Positions 24,032 through 33,351 of a stretch of 61,591 nucleotides of DNA are shown one piece after another. Position numbers and translations under genes: made by a program. The first letter of the stretch is position 1. The number at the start of each line of letters is the position of its first letter. The notes beneath the pieces were generated by a model. It was not told where the DNA came from. It was given only the letters and a program-made list of their open reading frames with translations, and did not search any database. Location: assembly GCA_028820215.1 (NCBI GenBank), contig JAPPKD010000042.1:1-61591 (forward strand), given 5' to 3'. The DNA is from Spirochaetaceae bacterium. Its GTDB lineage: Bacteria; Spirochaetota; Spirochaetia; SZUA-6; Bin103.

Positions 24032-25197
24032 ATGCCCTCCATCTCGGATCTGGCCAGATCCGGCTTCGCCAGTACCGGCTGATCGCCGTCCCACTCGATT
24101 TCGCTCAGGAACACCCCTTCCTCCAGGACGATCTCGTCCTCGTAGGTACCGCGGTAGCAGAGCCGCCCCTGCCGGCGGTTCTCCAGGCGCGACTGCTCCT
24201 TGCGCGTCGTCGACATGAACCAGCGGCCGTTGCGGCTGAACACCTCGGCGGCGTGGAAGTGGCCCAGCAGGTAGCTGCCGGTCCCCACCCGCCAGTAGGT
24301 TCCGCCCTGCAGGAACCCGGTCGGCCGGTCGCTGACCGCGTGCCACGTACCCGGTCCGAGCGTGAAGAACAGGTGCCACATGCCGTCCCGTTCGACCACG
24401 CACGGCGACTCAAGGCCGATGGTGCCGCGCAGCATCGGCGGCGAGCGGAACACCGGGCCGAGTTCCACGAAGGTGCGGAAGTCGCACGTCGCGTTGAGAC
24501 CGACCGCGACCTGCCCCTCGCCCGCCTTCGACTTGAAGAAGATCAGATACAGCCCGCCGGGCCGCCGCAGCACGCAGACGTCCTGCGCCGCTCCGCCCGG
24601 GTTCGGCCCCCACGACGGCAGCCCGAAGGCGGGGTTGTCCCCATCCTGCGCCCAGTCCTGCACGTCGTCCGACCACGCCAGGCTCTGGTGGTCGCCCCCT
24701 TCGCCGCGCACCTCGTAGAGCATTCCCCAGCGTCCCTCGTAGCGGAAGCAATACGGCACGCCGCGGGTCACCTTGTCGAACGCGCCCTGTGAAGGCAGCA
24801 GCAGGTTGCGGTGGAAGGCCAGCGTGCCGAGGCTGTCGCCCCGGGCATGGCCGATCCCGACCTCCGGGCTCTCGGCCGCCGCCTCGTCCAGCCGGCCCGC
24901 CTCCATGTGCCGGCGGTAGGCGTCGATCCGGCTGATGTCGCCGGTCACGTACAGGAGATGCCAGCGGCTCCCGTCCCACAGGAACTGGTGATCGGCGATG
25001 TGGTACGGCGCCGGCGGGCGGTAGACGTGCGTGGTGACCTCGTAGAAGTCCGGCTCGTCGGTGCGGAAGAGCTGCCGGTGCAGCGCCAGGAAGCGCTCGT
25101 CGAACTCGTCCCGCCCCAGCGTCGGCTGCAGGTCGGGGTCGTCCGCGAGCAACTGCGCGGCTTGCGGCGCGCCGTGCGGGATCAGGACGCGGCTCAT
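24028..25197 (-). CDS. Beta-propeller glycosidase-like protein
   Basis: 389 residues rich in blade-like strands (HQFLWDGSRWHLLYVTGD, SLAWSDDVQDW, GGLYLIFFKSK, DGMWHLFFTLG). The pattern fits the GH43/GH32-like five-bladed superfamily, but no catalytic Asp or Glu can be assigned with certainty. It has no signal peptide. Its ATG overlaps the preceding gene's stop in ATGA, and it in turn overlaps the VOC gene. Confidence 0.72.
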   Translation of the reverse strand: MSRVLIPHGAPQAAQLLADDPDLQPTLGRDEFDERFLALHRQLFRTDEPDFYEVTTHVYRPPAPYHIADHQFLWDGSRWHLLYVTGDISRIDAYRRHMEAGRLDEAAAESPEVGIGHARGDSLGTLAFHRNLLLPSQGAFDKVTRGVPYCFRYEGRWGMLYEVRGEGGDHQSLAWSDDVQDWAQDGDNPAFGLPSWGPNPGGAAQDVCVLRRPGGLYLIFFKSKAGEGQVAVGLNATCDFRTFVELGPVFRSPPMLRGTIGLESPCVVERDGMWHLFFTLGPGTWHAVSDRPTGFLQGGTYWRVGTGSYLLGHFHAAEVFSRNGRWFMSTTRKEQSRLENRRQGRLCYRGTYEDEIVLEEGVFLSEIEWDGDQPVLAKPDLARSEMEGI

Positions 25198-26732
25198 ACC
25201 CGGTAGGCGAACAACGTGGCCGCGAACATCCTGATGCGGATCACCACCGTGGAGCCGGCCGCCTCCAGGTCGCTGTTGCCGTTCCAGGTCACCTCACGGT
25301 CGGCCTCGTCGCCGGTCAGCGGATCGCACGCCTCGAACGTGTAGCCGTCGAGGCCTTTCACGTCCGGGTTCAGGCGAGACGGGATCGAACGGATCAGCTC
25401 GACCTTGATCCAGCCGCCGGCCCGGCAGCGGTAATTGATGCGCAGGGGACCGCCCGAGCGGGTGATCGTGGGGATGGTGAAGCGCCCCTCCGTTTCCGCG
25501 TCGAAACCGGCCAGCCGGTGCGGGCGCCAGCGCGCCCAGCGGATGACACCGTTCGCGCGCGGCATCGTGTCGCCGGCGTTGTGCAGCCACGAGCCGGCGT
25601 CATAGGGGACCGCCCACCAGCCGTCCGGCAGCGTGATCAGCCCCACGCCCCACGGCCAGGCGATGCCGGCCTCGTCGCTGCCCGGCGGCCCGACCGGGAT
25701 GGCCGGCCGGCGCTCGGGCCGGGTCCAGTACAGGCCGTCGCGACTGAAGGCGAGCTGCGCGTCGCCGTCGTCGCCGATCTGGTGGTAGACCTGCACCACG
25801 CCCGCGTGCAGGTCCTCCCGGCCCGGATAGGGAAAGTAGTACATGCCGTAGAACGAGGTGTCCGGCGGGTCCTGCGGATCGGCGGTAAGCACCAGGCGCG
25901 ACAGCGGCCAGCGGCGGAAGTCGGCCGTCTTGGTGATGCCGATGCTGCGGCGGCCGGTGCCGCCGGGACGCACGAAGGCGAAGTAGCAGCCGGTCGCCGC
26001 GTCGTAGCCCGGAGCGATGCCGCCGTCGGCCGGCATGTCGGCCAGCGGCTCGTCGATCACCGTCCACCGCAGGCCGTCCGGAGAGGTCCACCCCTCAAGC
26101 CAGTTGCGGTTGACGATGCGCGGGCCGTCGTAGGCGGCGCCCGCGTAGTCGGCCGCCGCCATGCGTCTCTGCCACTCGCCCGACGGCAGCAGCTCGTTCG
26201 TGTCCGGATCGAAGTAGCCGCCGGCCATCCGCATCGCCTTGAACCGTTCGGCCGGCCCGGCGGTCGGGTCGATGAACATGCCGCAGTGGGCCGGCCCGCC
26301 GGTGACGTTGTCGGCGCGGCCGCCTACCGGCGTCTTCTCGAAGCGATAGCCGTCGGGCGAGCGCGCGTAGCGCAGCGCGGAGCTGCCGTCCGGCGGGAAG
26401 GAGCCGTACAGGATGTGGTAGTCGCCGTCGTGCCAGGCGAGCACGTTGTGCAGCCCGCCGCCGCCCTCCACCGCGGGGTCGGAGCGGATCAGCGCCTCCG
26501 ACTTGCAGGCCGGCTCGACCGCCAGGCGCACCCCGACCGGCGCGTCGAACAGCTCGTAGCGGCCGTCGCGGGTGACCCCCCGGTTGCCCGGATGGACCTC
26601 CTCCCAATCGATCAGCGGGTTCCACGCGGCGCGCGCCTCGCGCGTGCGCAGCGTCTCCCGCCCCTGTCCTTCGTCCCGCCACTCGCCGGGCCGGAACGCG
26701 TACGTCCCGATGCCGGTCAGCCCCTCGGTCAT
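25194..26732 (-). CDS. Beta-propeller glycosidase-like protein, first gene of operon
   Basis: 512 residues. Blade repeats include LRYARSPDGYRFEKTPVG, LEGWTSPDGLRWTVIDEP and LAFSRDGLYWTRPERRP, followed by a C-terminal sandwich region (about 410-510). It is related in layout to the 5835 and 7396 proteins. It heads a five-gene unit: this protein, a second propeller, VOC, DUF3500 and UPF0145. It is divergent from the MoxR operon with only 63 bases between starts. Confidence 0.76.
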   Translation of the reverse strand: MTEGLTGIGTYAFRPGEWRDEGQGRETLRTREARAAWNPLIDWEEVHPGNRGVTRDGRYELFDAPVGVRLAVEPACKSEALIRSDPAVEGGGGLHNVLAWHDGDYHILYGSFPPDGSSALRYARSPDGYRFEKTPVGGRADNVTGGPAHCGMFIDPTAGPAERFKAMRMAGGYFDPDTNELLPSGEWQRRMAAADYAGAAYDGPRIVNRNWLEGWTSPDGLRWTVIDEPLADMPADGGIAPGYDAATGCYFAFVRPGGTGRRSIGITKTADFRRWPLSRLVLTADPQDPPDTSFYGMYYFPYPGREDLHAGVVQVYHQIGDDGDAQLAFSRDGLYWTRPERRPAIPVGPPGSDEAGIAWPWGVGLITLPDGWWAVPYDAGSWLHNAGDTMPRANGVIRWARWRPHRLAGFDAETEGRFTIPTITRSGGPLRINYRCRAGGWIKVELIRSIPSRLNPDVKGLDGYTFEACDPLTGDEADREVTWNGNSDLEAAGSTVVIRIRMFAATLFAYRV

Positions 26733-26776
26733 GAGCCGACCTTACCGCAGATCGCTTTATCGCATCCCGCCCGCGG

Positions 26777-26785
26777 TGCTACCCT
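26777..26785 (+). promoter_or_regulatory. Extended -10 promoter of the MoxR operon
   Basis: TGCTACCCT ends 11 bases before ATG 26796. The same nonamer is found at 34148-34156 before the sulfatase gene. Confidence 0.5.
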
Positions 26786-26795
26786 GCGAACCTGG

Positions 26796-27380
26796 ATGAG
26801 CAGTTCCACCTGGGGACCGTCGGCGTTCCGGTCCCGCAAGACGGGACGCAGCCGCACGCGGCGCCTGCTGGGCACGGTCGGCTTGGCGGCACTCACCGCC
26901 GGGCTGGTGCTGCTGGTGACCTTCACCTCCGGCGTACAGGACCTGGACGAGGTGATGCTCGCGATCGGCGCTACCGTCGCCTCGCTGGCCGCCGTGGTGG
27001 CCGTGAGCTCGGTGCACGGCGAGCTGGCATTCCACGAAGCCCCGCGGTTGGAACGGGTGCTGAGCGAGCAGGCCGCCCGGCGGGGACAGCCCGCCGTGCC
27101 CACGCCGTTGACGAAGATCACCGCCGAGCTCGAGCTCTCGCAGACCAGCAAGCGTTACTACCGGCGCGTGTTCATGCCCCGGCTCGCGGCGGTCGCGTCC
27201 GGGCTGGTGAGCACCGCCGAACGCGGCCGCATCCTCGGCCGCATCGAAGCGCTCGGGCGGCCCGGCGACAAGCTGACCGATCGGCTGCCGGAACGGCTGA
27301 CACGCCGGGGTGTCCCGCTTGCGCAGCTCGCCGGCGTGGTGCAGGAGCTGGACCAGGCGGATGCGGCGGACATCACGTGA
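26796..27380 (+). CDS. Two-helix membrane protein in MoxR operon
   Basis: 194 residues. A basic N-terminus is followed by two hydrophobic segments (about 26-46 and 54-73), then a soluble helical region of 120 residues with PRLERVLSEQAARRG and a leucine-rich C-terminus. I do not recognise a family. It is the first gene of a unit with MoxR, DUF58 and a second membrane protein, so it probably belongs to that membrane-associated ATPase system. The frame is open far upstream, but only as antisense of the glycosidase gene. Confidence 0.65.
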   Translation: MSSSTWGPSAFRSRKTGRSRTRRLLGTVGLAALTAGLVLLVTFTSGVQDLDEVMLAIGATVASLAAVVAVSSVHGELAFHEAPRLERVLSEQAARRGQPAVPTPLTKITAELELSQTSKRYYRRVFMPRLAAVASGLVSTAERGRILGRIEALGRPGDKLTDRLPERLTRRGVPLAQLAGVVQELDQADAADIT

Positions 27381-27395
27381 CACAGGAGTGACCGA

Positions 27396-28390
<995 letters not shown>

Positions 28391-28394
<4 letters not shown>

Positions 28395-28441
28395 CCGGGG
28401 CCGGAGCGTGACCAGGACCATAGGGTGATCAGGGCCATAGG
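28391..28441 (+). repeat. Three 17-bp repeats forming overlapping mini-ORFs between moxR and DUF58
   Basis: Three units (28391-28407, 28408-28424, 28425-28441) start GTGACC, GTGACC and GTGATC. Each opens a seven-codon mini-ORF whose TGA stop overlaps the next GTG in GTGA. The MoxR stop overlaps the first GTG, and the third mini-ORF stop overlaps the DUF58 start at 28442. Four GTGA junctions in a row are therefore present. Confidence 0.8.
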
Positions 28442-29719
28442 GTGACCAAGCACTTCGGCTCCCGCTTCGTCGTCTACCTGGCGCTGACCCTCGTCAGCCT
28501 GGTATTCGCGGCTCTGCTGCGGCGCATCGAGCTGGTGATGATCGGCACCACGTTCGCGGTGGCGATCGTCGCCGCGCTGCTCGGCGACCGCCAGCCCCGC
28601 CTGCGCTTCAGCCACAGCATCTCGCGGCTGACCCTGTTCGAAGGGGACGAGGTGGACATCGAGTTCACCGTCCATGCCGGCACCGCGGTGCCGATCGCGG
28701 AGGTGGTCGATCCGCTGCCGGCCGGCGCCTCGCTGGTCTCCGGACGCAACGCCGTGATCGTGTCGCTCGGCCCCGGACAGACCGAGACCTGCCGCTACCG
28801 CCTGCGCATAGACCGGCGGTCCCGTTTCACGCAGGGGCGGCTCTTCCACCGCGCCTATGCGGGCTCCGGCATGATCATGTGGGAGGCGGAGTGGAGCGAC
28901 CCCAAGATCTGCACGGCCTACCCGCGCGTCGACTCCGTCAGCCGGCCGGTCCGGCCGTTCCACACGCAGGTGAACGTCGGCAACTACCCCTCACGCGAAG
29001 CCTCCGAGGGTCTGGAGTTCGCGAGCATGCGTGAATACGTGCCGGGCGACCGGCTGCGCACCGTGAACTGGCGCGCCACGCAGCGCAACGGCCGCATGTA
29101 CGTCAACGAGTACACGCGCGAGCGCAACGCCGACGTCGTGCTGCTGCTGGATGCATTCGAGGACGCCGGCGCGTTCGGCTCCACGGTGCTCGACCAGGCG
29201 ACCCGCATCGTCGCGTCGCTGGCGCGCTACTTCCTGACCGGCAACAACCGCGTCGGCTGTATCGAGCTGTCCGGCCTGCTGCGCTGGGTGAGCCCCAACC
29301 TGGGCACCCGGCAGCAGTACCGGATCCTGGAGTTCCTCACCGACGTGCGCGCCCGCGAGAGCGACGTCGACCGCGACATCACCAAGGTGCCCCGCCAGAT
29401 CCTGCCGTCGCAGGCGCTGATCGCCGCCTTCACCCCCCTGATCGACGTGCGCTTCACCGACACGCTGCTCAACCTGGCCAGCCGCCGCTTCGACGTGGCC
29501 GCCGTGGTGATCAACCCCGCGCTGGCGCTGGCACCCGTCTACGGCGCCACACCCGGCGAAGCCGCCGCGGTGCCGCTGTGGCGCATGGAGACCGACACCG
29601 CATCCCGCCAGCTCGCCGAGGCGGGCGTGCCGATCATCCGCCTGGAGCCGGACGAGCCGGTCGAGCTCCTTGCCGCCCGCATCGACGCGCTGCGCCGCCG
29701 CCGGCTGCTGCTGCAATGA
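28442..29719 (+). CDS. DUF58 domain protein, partner of MoxR
   Basis: 425 residues. Two hydrophobic helices lie at about 10-28 and 30-47. The DUF58 core follows: SREASEGLEFASMREYVPGD, LRTVNWRATQRNGRMYVNEY, and a VWA-like segment starting VVLLLDAFEDAG. DUF58 proteins are usually membrane-bound and work with MoxR ATPases in envelope assembly or stress. The start is GTG 28442, the last of a chain of four GTGA overlaps. Confidence 0.9.
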   Translation: MTKHFGSRFVVYLALTLVSLVFAALLRRIELVMIGTTFAVAIVAALLGDRQPRLRFSHSISRLTLFEGDEVDIEFTVHAGTAVPIAEVVDPLPAGASLVSGRNAVIVSLGPGQTETCRYRLRIDRRSRFTQGRLFHRAYAGSGMIMWEAEWSDPKICTAYPRVDSVSRPVRPFHTQVNVGNYPSREASEGLEFASMREYVPGDRLRTVNWRATQRNGRMYVNEYTRERNADVVLLLDAFEDAGAFGSTVLDQATRIVASLARYFLTGNNRVGCIELSGLLRWVSPNLGTRQQYRILEFLTDVRARESDVDRDITKVPRQILPSQALIAAFTPLIDVRFTDTLLNLASRRFDVAAVVINPALALAPVYGATPGEAAAVPLWRMETDTASRQLAEAGVPIIRLEPDEPVELLAARIDALRRRRLLLQ

Positions 29720-30312
29720 CCCGGCTCGTCCTGCTCGGGCTGCCGCTGGTCCTGGGCGCGTGGAACCTGGCCCTGGCCGGCATCACCATGGGCACGGTGC
29801 TCGCGTCGCTGGCAGGCGTGGCCGCGGTCGTCTACGGCGCCCAGCAGCACCGCTCCGGCTTCATCACCGCCGGCGTGTTCGCGCTGCTGGTGGCGCACGC
29901 CGGGGCGCTGGTGACCGCCGGCACGCCGGTGCAGGTGTGGCCGGGCCTGGCGTACGGGCTGGGGCTGCTGATGATCATGGAGGCGTCCTACGACCACCTG
30001 ACCATCCTGCGCGGCCGCGCCGCCGGCCGCCGCTACGCGGTCAGGCGCGCCTATCTGACGAAGGTGGGCATCGGCACGGTGGCCGCCGGCTTCGTGGTCG
30101 CCCTCCTGGGCGTCGGATACGCGCCGCGTCTGGCCGACCAGACGGCGCCGGCGATCTTCTGGATCGGCGGCCTGAGCGTGGTCGCCCTGTCGGTGGCGGC
30201 GCTGATGCTGCTGCGCTTCTGGCTCAAGGAGTCGGCCGGATCTGGCGCGGCAGCGGCAGACCCGCCCGACTCCGCAGAGCGAGGTCGGGCTGGGCCAAGA
30301 GCGGAGCCGTAG
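29716..30312 (+). CDS. Membrane protein, last gene of MoxR operon
   Basis: 198 residues with five or six hydrophobic segments (about 3-22, 26-44, 50-68, 74-92, 118-140, 148-168) and a soluble 30-residue Ala/Pro-rich tail. I recognise no family. The ATG overlaps the DUF58 stop in ATGA, so it is co-translated and probably part of the same membrane complex. Confidence 0.68.
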   Translation: MTRLVLLGLPLVLGAWNLALAGITMGTVLASLAGVAAVVYGAQQHRSGFITAGVFALLVAHAGALVTAGTPVQVWPGLAYGLGLLMIMEASYDHLTILRGRAAGRRYAVRRAYLTKVGIGTVAAGFVVALLGVGYAPRLADQTAPAIFWIGGLSVVALSVAALMLLRFWLKESAGSGAAAADPPDSAERGRAGPRAEP

Positions 30313-30350
30313 GCGACGGTCTTGGGGCGAGGAGCGGTCCGCCACGGACA

Positions 30351-30379
30351 CCGACAGCGGCGGCGAAACGTAGTAGACT
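30351..30379 (+). promoter_or_regulatory. Promoter for the exported protein at 30429
   Basis: CCGACA at 30351-30356 and TAGACT at 30374-30379 with a 17-base spacer. Unlike the leaderless promoters it gives a leader of about 43 bases, ending with GGAGGGG before the ATG. Confidence 0.45.
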
Positions 30380-30428
30380 TCGCGTGTCCGGCGGGCATCC
30401 GTGCCTGCCGGGCGTGGAGGGGAACGAC

Positions 30429-31202
30429 ATGCGAAGGACGACGCACGCGCGATTCGCATGGTTGGCAGCGGCAGTCGTGTCGCTGAGCGTATCGGGGCTT
30501 GCCGTGGCGCAGGACAACCCGCAACAGGACCTGCTCGCGGCCTTCTACGGGCCACCGGACCTGACCATGCTCACCTACTACAGCGCCGGCTGGACCCATC
30601 TCGGGTTCGACGAGGAGTATCCGAACCTCCTGGAGCGGCTGAATCAGAGCCGGGACCCGAACCGGAACAGCTTCTCGCACGGCTGGGGGGCACTGGTCAC
30701 CTACGGGCAGTTCGTCGCGATGCTCGAGAGCAGCCACGCAGGGACCGCAAGCACACGGAACAGGCGGTCCGTGGAGCTGTCCACCGACGCACTGTCCCTG
30801 CAGGTCGGCTACGCTCCGCTCAAGCTGCCTGCCGCTATCGGCTTCGTCACCGCCGGAGCGGGCGTGCAGACGGTCGGACTGCGCGGTTATCCGGACAACC
30901 CCGGCAGTTTCGACGCCGTCGTAGTCGACGGAAACTCCCGCGCTTTCTCGGTCAGCACCAACACGCTCGTGCTCAGGGCCTCGGCCGGGTTCGAGCTGGC
31001 AGTGCTGCCGCCGGGCGACCCCTGGGGAGTGCACGCCGGCCTCATCGCCGGCGTCGCCTACACGCCCCTGGAGCCGACGTACCGGCTGTTCGGCGGCGCC
31101 GGCCTCCTCGACGGCGCGCCGGTGCTGGAGGGCAGCAAGCCCAAGCTCACGCCCTGGTCGTTCAGCCTCAGCCTGCTCGTGGGAGTGGGCGGCGGTTTGT
31201 AG
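30429..31202 (+). CDS. Exported protein, possible outer-membrane beta-barrel
   Basis: 257 residues. A clear signal peptide (basic start, hydrophobic 9-24, cleavage after AVA) is followed by alternating strands with aromatic and small residues (LSLQVGYAPLKLP, IGFVTAGAGVQTVG, VLRASAGFELAVLP, WSFSLSLLVGVG). This suggests a small outer-membrane barrel, but the C-terminus ends Gly-Gly-Leu rather than in an aromatic residue. No named family recognised. Its TAG stop includes the first base of an inserted MITE-like element. Removal of that element would leave the stop unchanged. Confidence 0.65.
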   Translation: MRRTTHARFAWLAAAVVSLSVSGLAVAQDNPQQDLLAAFYGPPDLTMLTYYSAGWTHLGFDEEYPNLLERLNQSRDPNRNSFSHGWGALVTYGQFVAMLESSHAGTASTRNRRSVELSTDALSLQVGYAPLKLPAAIGFVTAGAGVQTVGLRGYPDNPGSFDAVVVDGNSRAFSVSTNTLVLRASAGFELAVLPPGDPWGVHAGLIAGVAYTPLEPTYRLFGGAGLLDGAPVLEGSKPKLTPWSFSLSLLVGVGGGL

Positions 31203-31327
31203 TACCCCATCAAACTGATGTCGACGGGTGACATAGATGGCTACACCGGCTTCAAGCGTGCTGGAACAGCGCGCACAAGGCCGAGTTCCCGTAGCACGCA
31301 CCCCCAAACTACAGTTTGATGGGGTAC
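31202..31327. mobile_element. 126-bp MITE-like element with perfect terminal inverted repeats
   Basis: The left end begins GTACCCCATCAAACTG (31202-31217) and the right end is its exact complement (31312-31327), giving 16-bp perfect inverted repeats. TA is present on both sides (31200-31201 and 31328-31329), consistent with TA target duplication as in IS630/Tc1-type transposition. The interior of about 94 bases encodes nothing. A parent transposase is not in the window. Confidence 0.72.
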
Positions 31328-31339
31328 TAGCGAAGCGGC

Positions 31340-32239
31340 TCAGACCGCCAGCGGGGCGGCGCGCTTCATGGCGCGCATCCGGTTGTAGTACGTGCTACCC
31401 GCGACCTGATCGCGCCACTCGGCCCATCCCTCCTCGGCCGCCGGATCGGCGCGGCTGCGGGCGATGAAGCCCGGCAGGAAGTCCGGCTTGCGCGGATGCT
31501 CCATTCCGGCCCGGTGGTAACGCAGGTCGATGCTCCAGCGGGTGTGATCGCTGCCGTTCATCAGCGAGCGGTGATAGGTCAGGTTGCTGAAGAACAGCAC
31601 GTCGCCGACCTGCATCGGCAGCGTCACCGGCTTCCCGAACCGCGTGGGATCGTCCAGCGGCCGCAGTGCCTTGTGGTCCGGGTCGATCTCCGCCGCGTGA
31701 TAGCCGTGCCGGTGGCTGCCGGGGATGACCTGCATGCACCCGTTGTCCGCGTCGGCGGGCACCAGCGGGAACCACACGCTGATGATCCGCTGTGCCGCGG
31801 TCTGCTCGCCGAAGTAATTGCTGTCCTGGTGCCAGAGCACGGTAGTGCGCTTGTCGTTCGGGATCTTCGGGCGGACCGCGATCATGCCGGTGGCCTCGAT
31901 CTCGCCGCCGATGAGCGACTCCACCACGTCCAGCACGCGCGGGTGTGCCATCAGGGCGTGCAGCTCGGGGGTGACCACGTCGGCATCCCAGCTCCGCCGC
32001 TCATGCTCGCCGCCCAGGGCCGCGACCGCGTGCTGCCAGCGCGCGACCATGGGGTCGTCCCCGAACCGTGACGGCAGCCGGCCCTGCTCAAACAGGTCGT
32101 CGATCAGCCGGCCGGCCGCCTCCAGGATCACCCGCAGGACCGGGGAGAGGTCCTCCTGCGCAAGCAGCCCTCGCAGCACGAGGAAGCCGTCCCTCTCGAA
32201 CGCGTCGCGATCAATGCTCGCCATCCTCTCCCTCGCCAT
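31340..32239 (-). CDS. PhyH-family dioxygenase
   Basis: 299 residues. HxD is in VLWHQDSNYF, followed by MQVIPGSHRHGYH and the distal His in NLTYHRSLMNG; an Arg follows in HTRWSIDLRYH. A long N-terminal helical part (about 1-110) matches the larger PhyH type. ATG 32239 is taken because a GATACT -10 ends just upstream of it, but ATG 32224 has GGGAGAGG right before it. It is divergent from a small membrane protein gene. Confidence 0.86.
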   Translation of the reverse strand: MARERMASIDRDAFERDGFLVLRGLLAQEDLSPVLRVILEAAGRLIDDLFEQGRLPSRFGDDPMVARWQHAVAALGGEHERRSWDADVVTPELHALMAHPRVLDVVESLIGGEIEATGMIAVRPKIPNDKRTTVLWHQDSNYFGEQTAAQRIISVWFPLVPADADNGCMQVIPGSHRHGYHAAEIDPDHKALRPLDDPTRFGKPVTLPMQVGDVLFFSNLTYHRSLMNGSDHTRWSIDLRYHRAGMEHPRKPDFLPGFIARSRADPAAEEGWAEWRDQVAGSTYYNRMRAMKRAAPLAV

Positions 32240-32274
32240 GACCAGTATCCGCCGATATTACGGCACGGCCGTGC

Positions 32275-32628
32275 ATGTTACGATCCGTGCCCCTCGTGCT
32301 CGACACGGTCATCGGCTGGATCGGCGACTTGGTGACAACGACCCGGGAACGCTACGCGGTCAATCCGTACGTTTTCCTGGCCCTGTCGGCGGTCTGCGGT
32401 CCCCTGTTCTACTACTCGCTGTACCGCATGGCGCGCGCCCTCAAGAGCGACCGCGGGGCGGTCGGGCGCTGGAGCATGATCTTCCTGGCGGCGACCGTCG
32501 TCCCCTACCTGTACGTGCTGGTCTTCGGGCGCAATCTGCCGTGGTGGGTGTACGTCGTGCTCGTCGCCGCCGTCGGCTGGGGCGTCCATCAACTCGTTGC
32601 CCGGCTGCGGGCCCGGGGCAGCGGCTGA
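32275..32628 (+). CDS. Small membrane protein, unknown
   Basis: 117 residues with three hydrophobic segments (about 28-48, 65-86 and 88-107) and polar loops. I do not recognise it. A perfect 12-bp palindrome (GCACGGCCGTGC) at 32263-32274 abuts the ATG and may be a regulatory site or a start-codon hairpin. It is convergent with the amidohydrolase genes, with three bases between stops. Confidence 0.6.
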   Translation: MLRSVPLVLDTVIGWIGDLVTTTRERYAVNPYVFLALSAVCGPLFYYSLYRMARALKSDRGAVGRWSMIFLAATVVPYLYVLVFGRNLPWWVYVVLVAAVGWGVHQLVARLRARGSG

Positions 32629-32631
32629 GGG

Positions 32632-33351
32632 TCAGATCCCGAGGAGTCGTGCCGCGTTGTCGCCGAGCACCTTGCGCTTGGCGGTTTCGCTGATGTCGGC
32701 GGTGAGCACCTTGGCGATCTGGCTGCGCGGGTCCATGAGCGGGATGTCGGAGCCGAACAGCACCCGGTCCTCGCCACCCTCGGCGACCAGCTCCTCGATC
32801 ACTCCCGGCGTGCGGAAGGTAGAGCAGGTCTCCACGTAGACGTTCGGGTATGCCTGCGCGGCGGCGAGCGCCTGGCCACGGTACGGCTGCTCGTTGCCGG
32901 TGTGGCCGGACACGAAGTGCGCGCCCGGGAAAAGTGGCGCAACCACGGACAGGTACTTCGGGTGCCCCTGCCACTCGCGGCCGGTGTGGCTGATCACCGC
33001 AAGCCCGCGGTCGTCCGCGAACCGGTAGATGGGCCAGTAGCGCTCGTGGTCGAGTGACCACGGCGCGTACGGCGGGTAGATCTTGATCGCGACCAGGCCC
33101 AGGTCGTCGGCGGCGCGGCGGAGCTCGGCGGTGATGTCCGCTTCCGGAAGGTGCGGGGACACGAAGGAGAAGCCCAGGAAGCGGTCGGGGTGGGCGGCGC
33201 AGAAGGCGGCCGTCTCGTCGTTGGCGCGTACTCCGGTCGGATGATAAATGTTGAACAGGCAGGCGCGGTCGACGCCGGCCCCGTCCATGCATCGCAGCAT
33301 CTCGTCGGCGGTGGCGCCCATGCCGGTGTGGCCGTGGAAGTCGATGATCAC
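32632..33351 (-). CDS. Amidohydrolase-2 family metal-dependent hydrolase
   Basis: 239 residues with the TIM-barrel amidohydrolase_2 pattern. The HxH metal pair is in IIDFHGHTG, later His residues are in VISHTGREW and VSGHTGNEQ, and the catalytic Asp is in LFGSDIPLMD. The family hydrolyses or decarboxylates cyclic and aromatic acids, lactones and the like. It begins at GTG 33351, which overlaps the preceding gene's stop in GTGA. Confidence 0.86.
   Translation of the reverse strand: MIIDFHGHTGMGATADEMLRCMDGAGVDRACLFNIYHPTGVRANDETAAFCAAHPDRFLGFSFVSPHLPEADITAELRRAADDLGLVAIKIYPPYAPWSLDHERYWPIYRFADDRGLAVISHTGREWQGHPKYLSVVAPLFPGAHFVSGHTGNEQPYRGQALAAAQAYPNVYVETCSTFRTPGVIEELVAEGGEDRVLFGSDIPLMDPRSQIAKVLTADISETAKRKVLGDNAARLLGI

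Noticed and set aside
25518..26795. Long plus-strand open frame upstream of 26796
   Set aside because: Antisense shadow of the glycosidase gene; no start signal and Arg/Val/Gly-biased translation.
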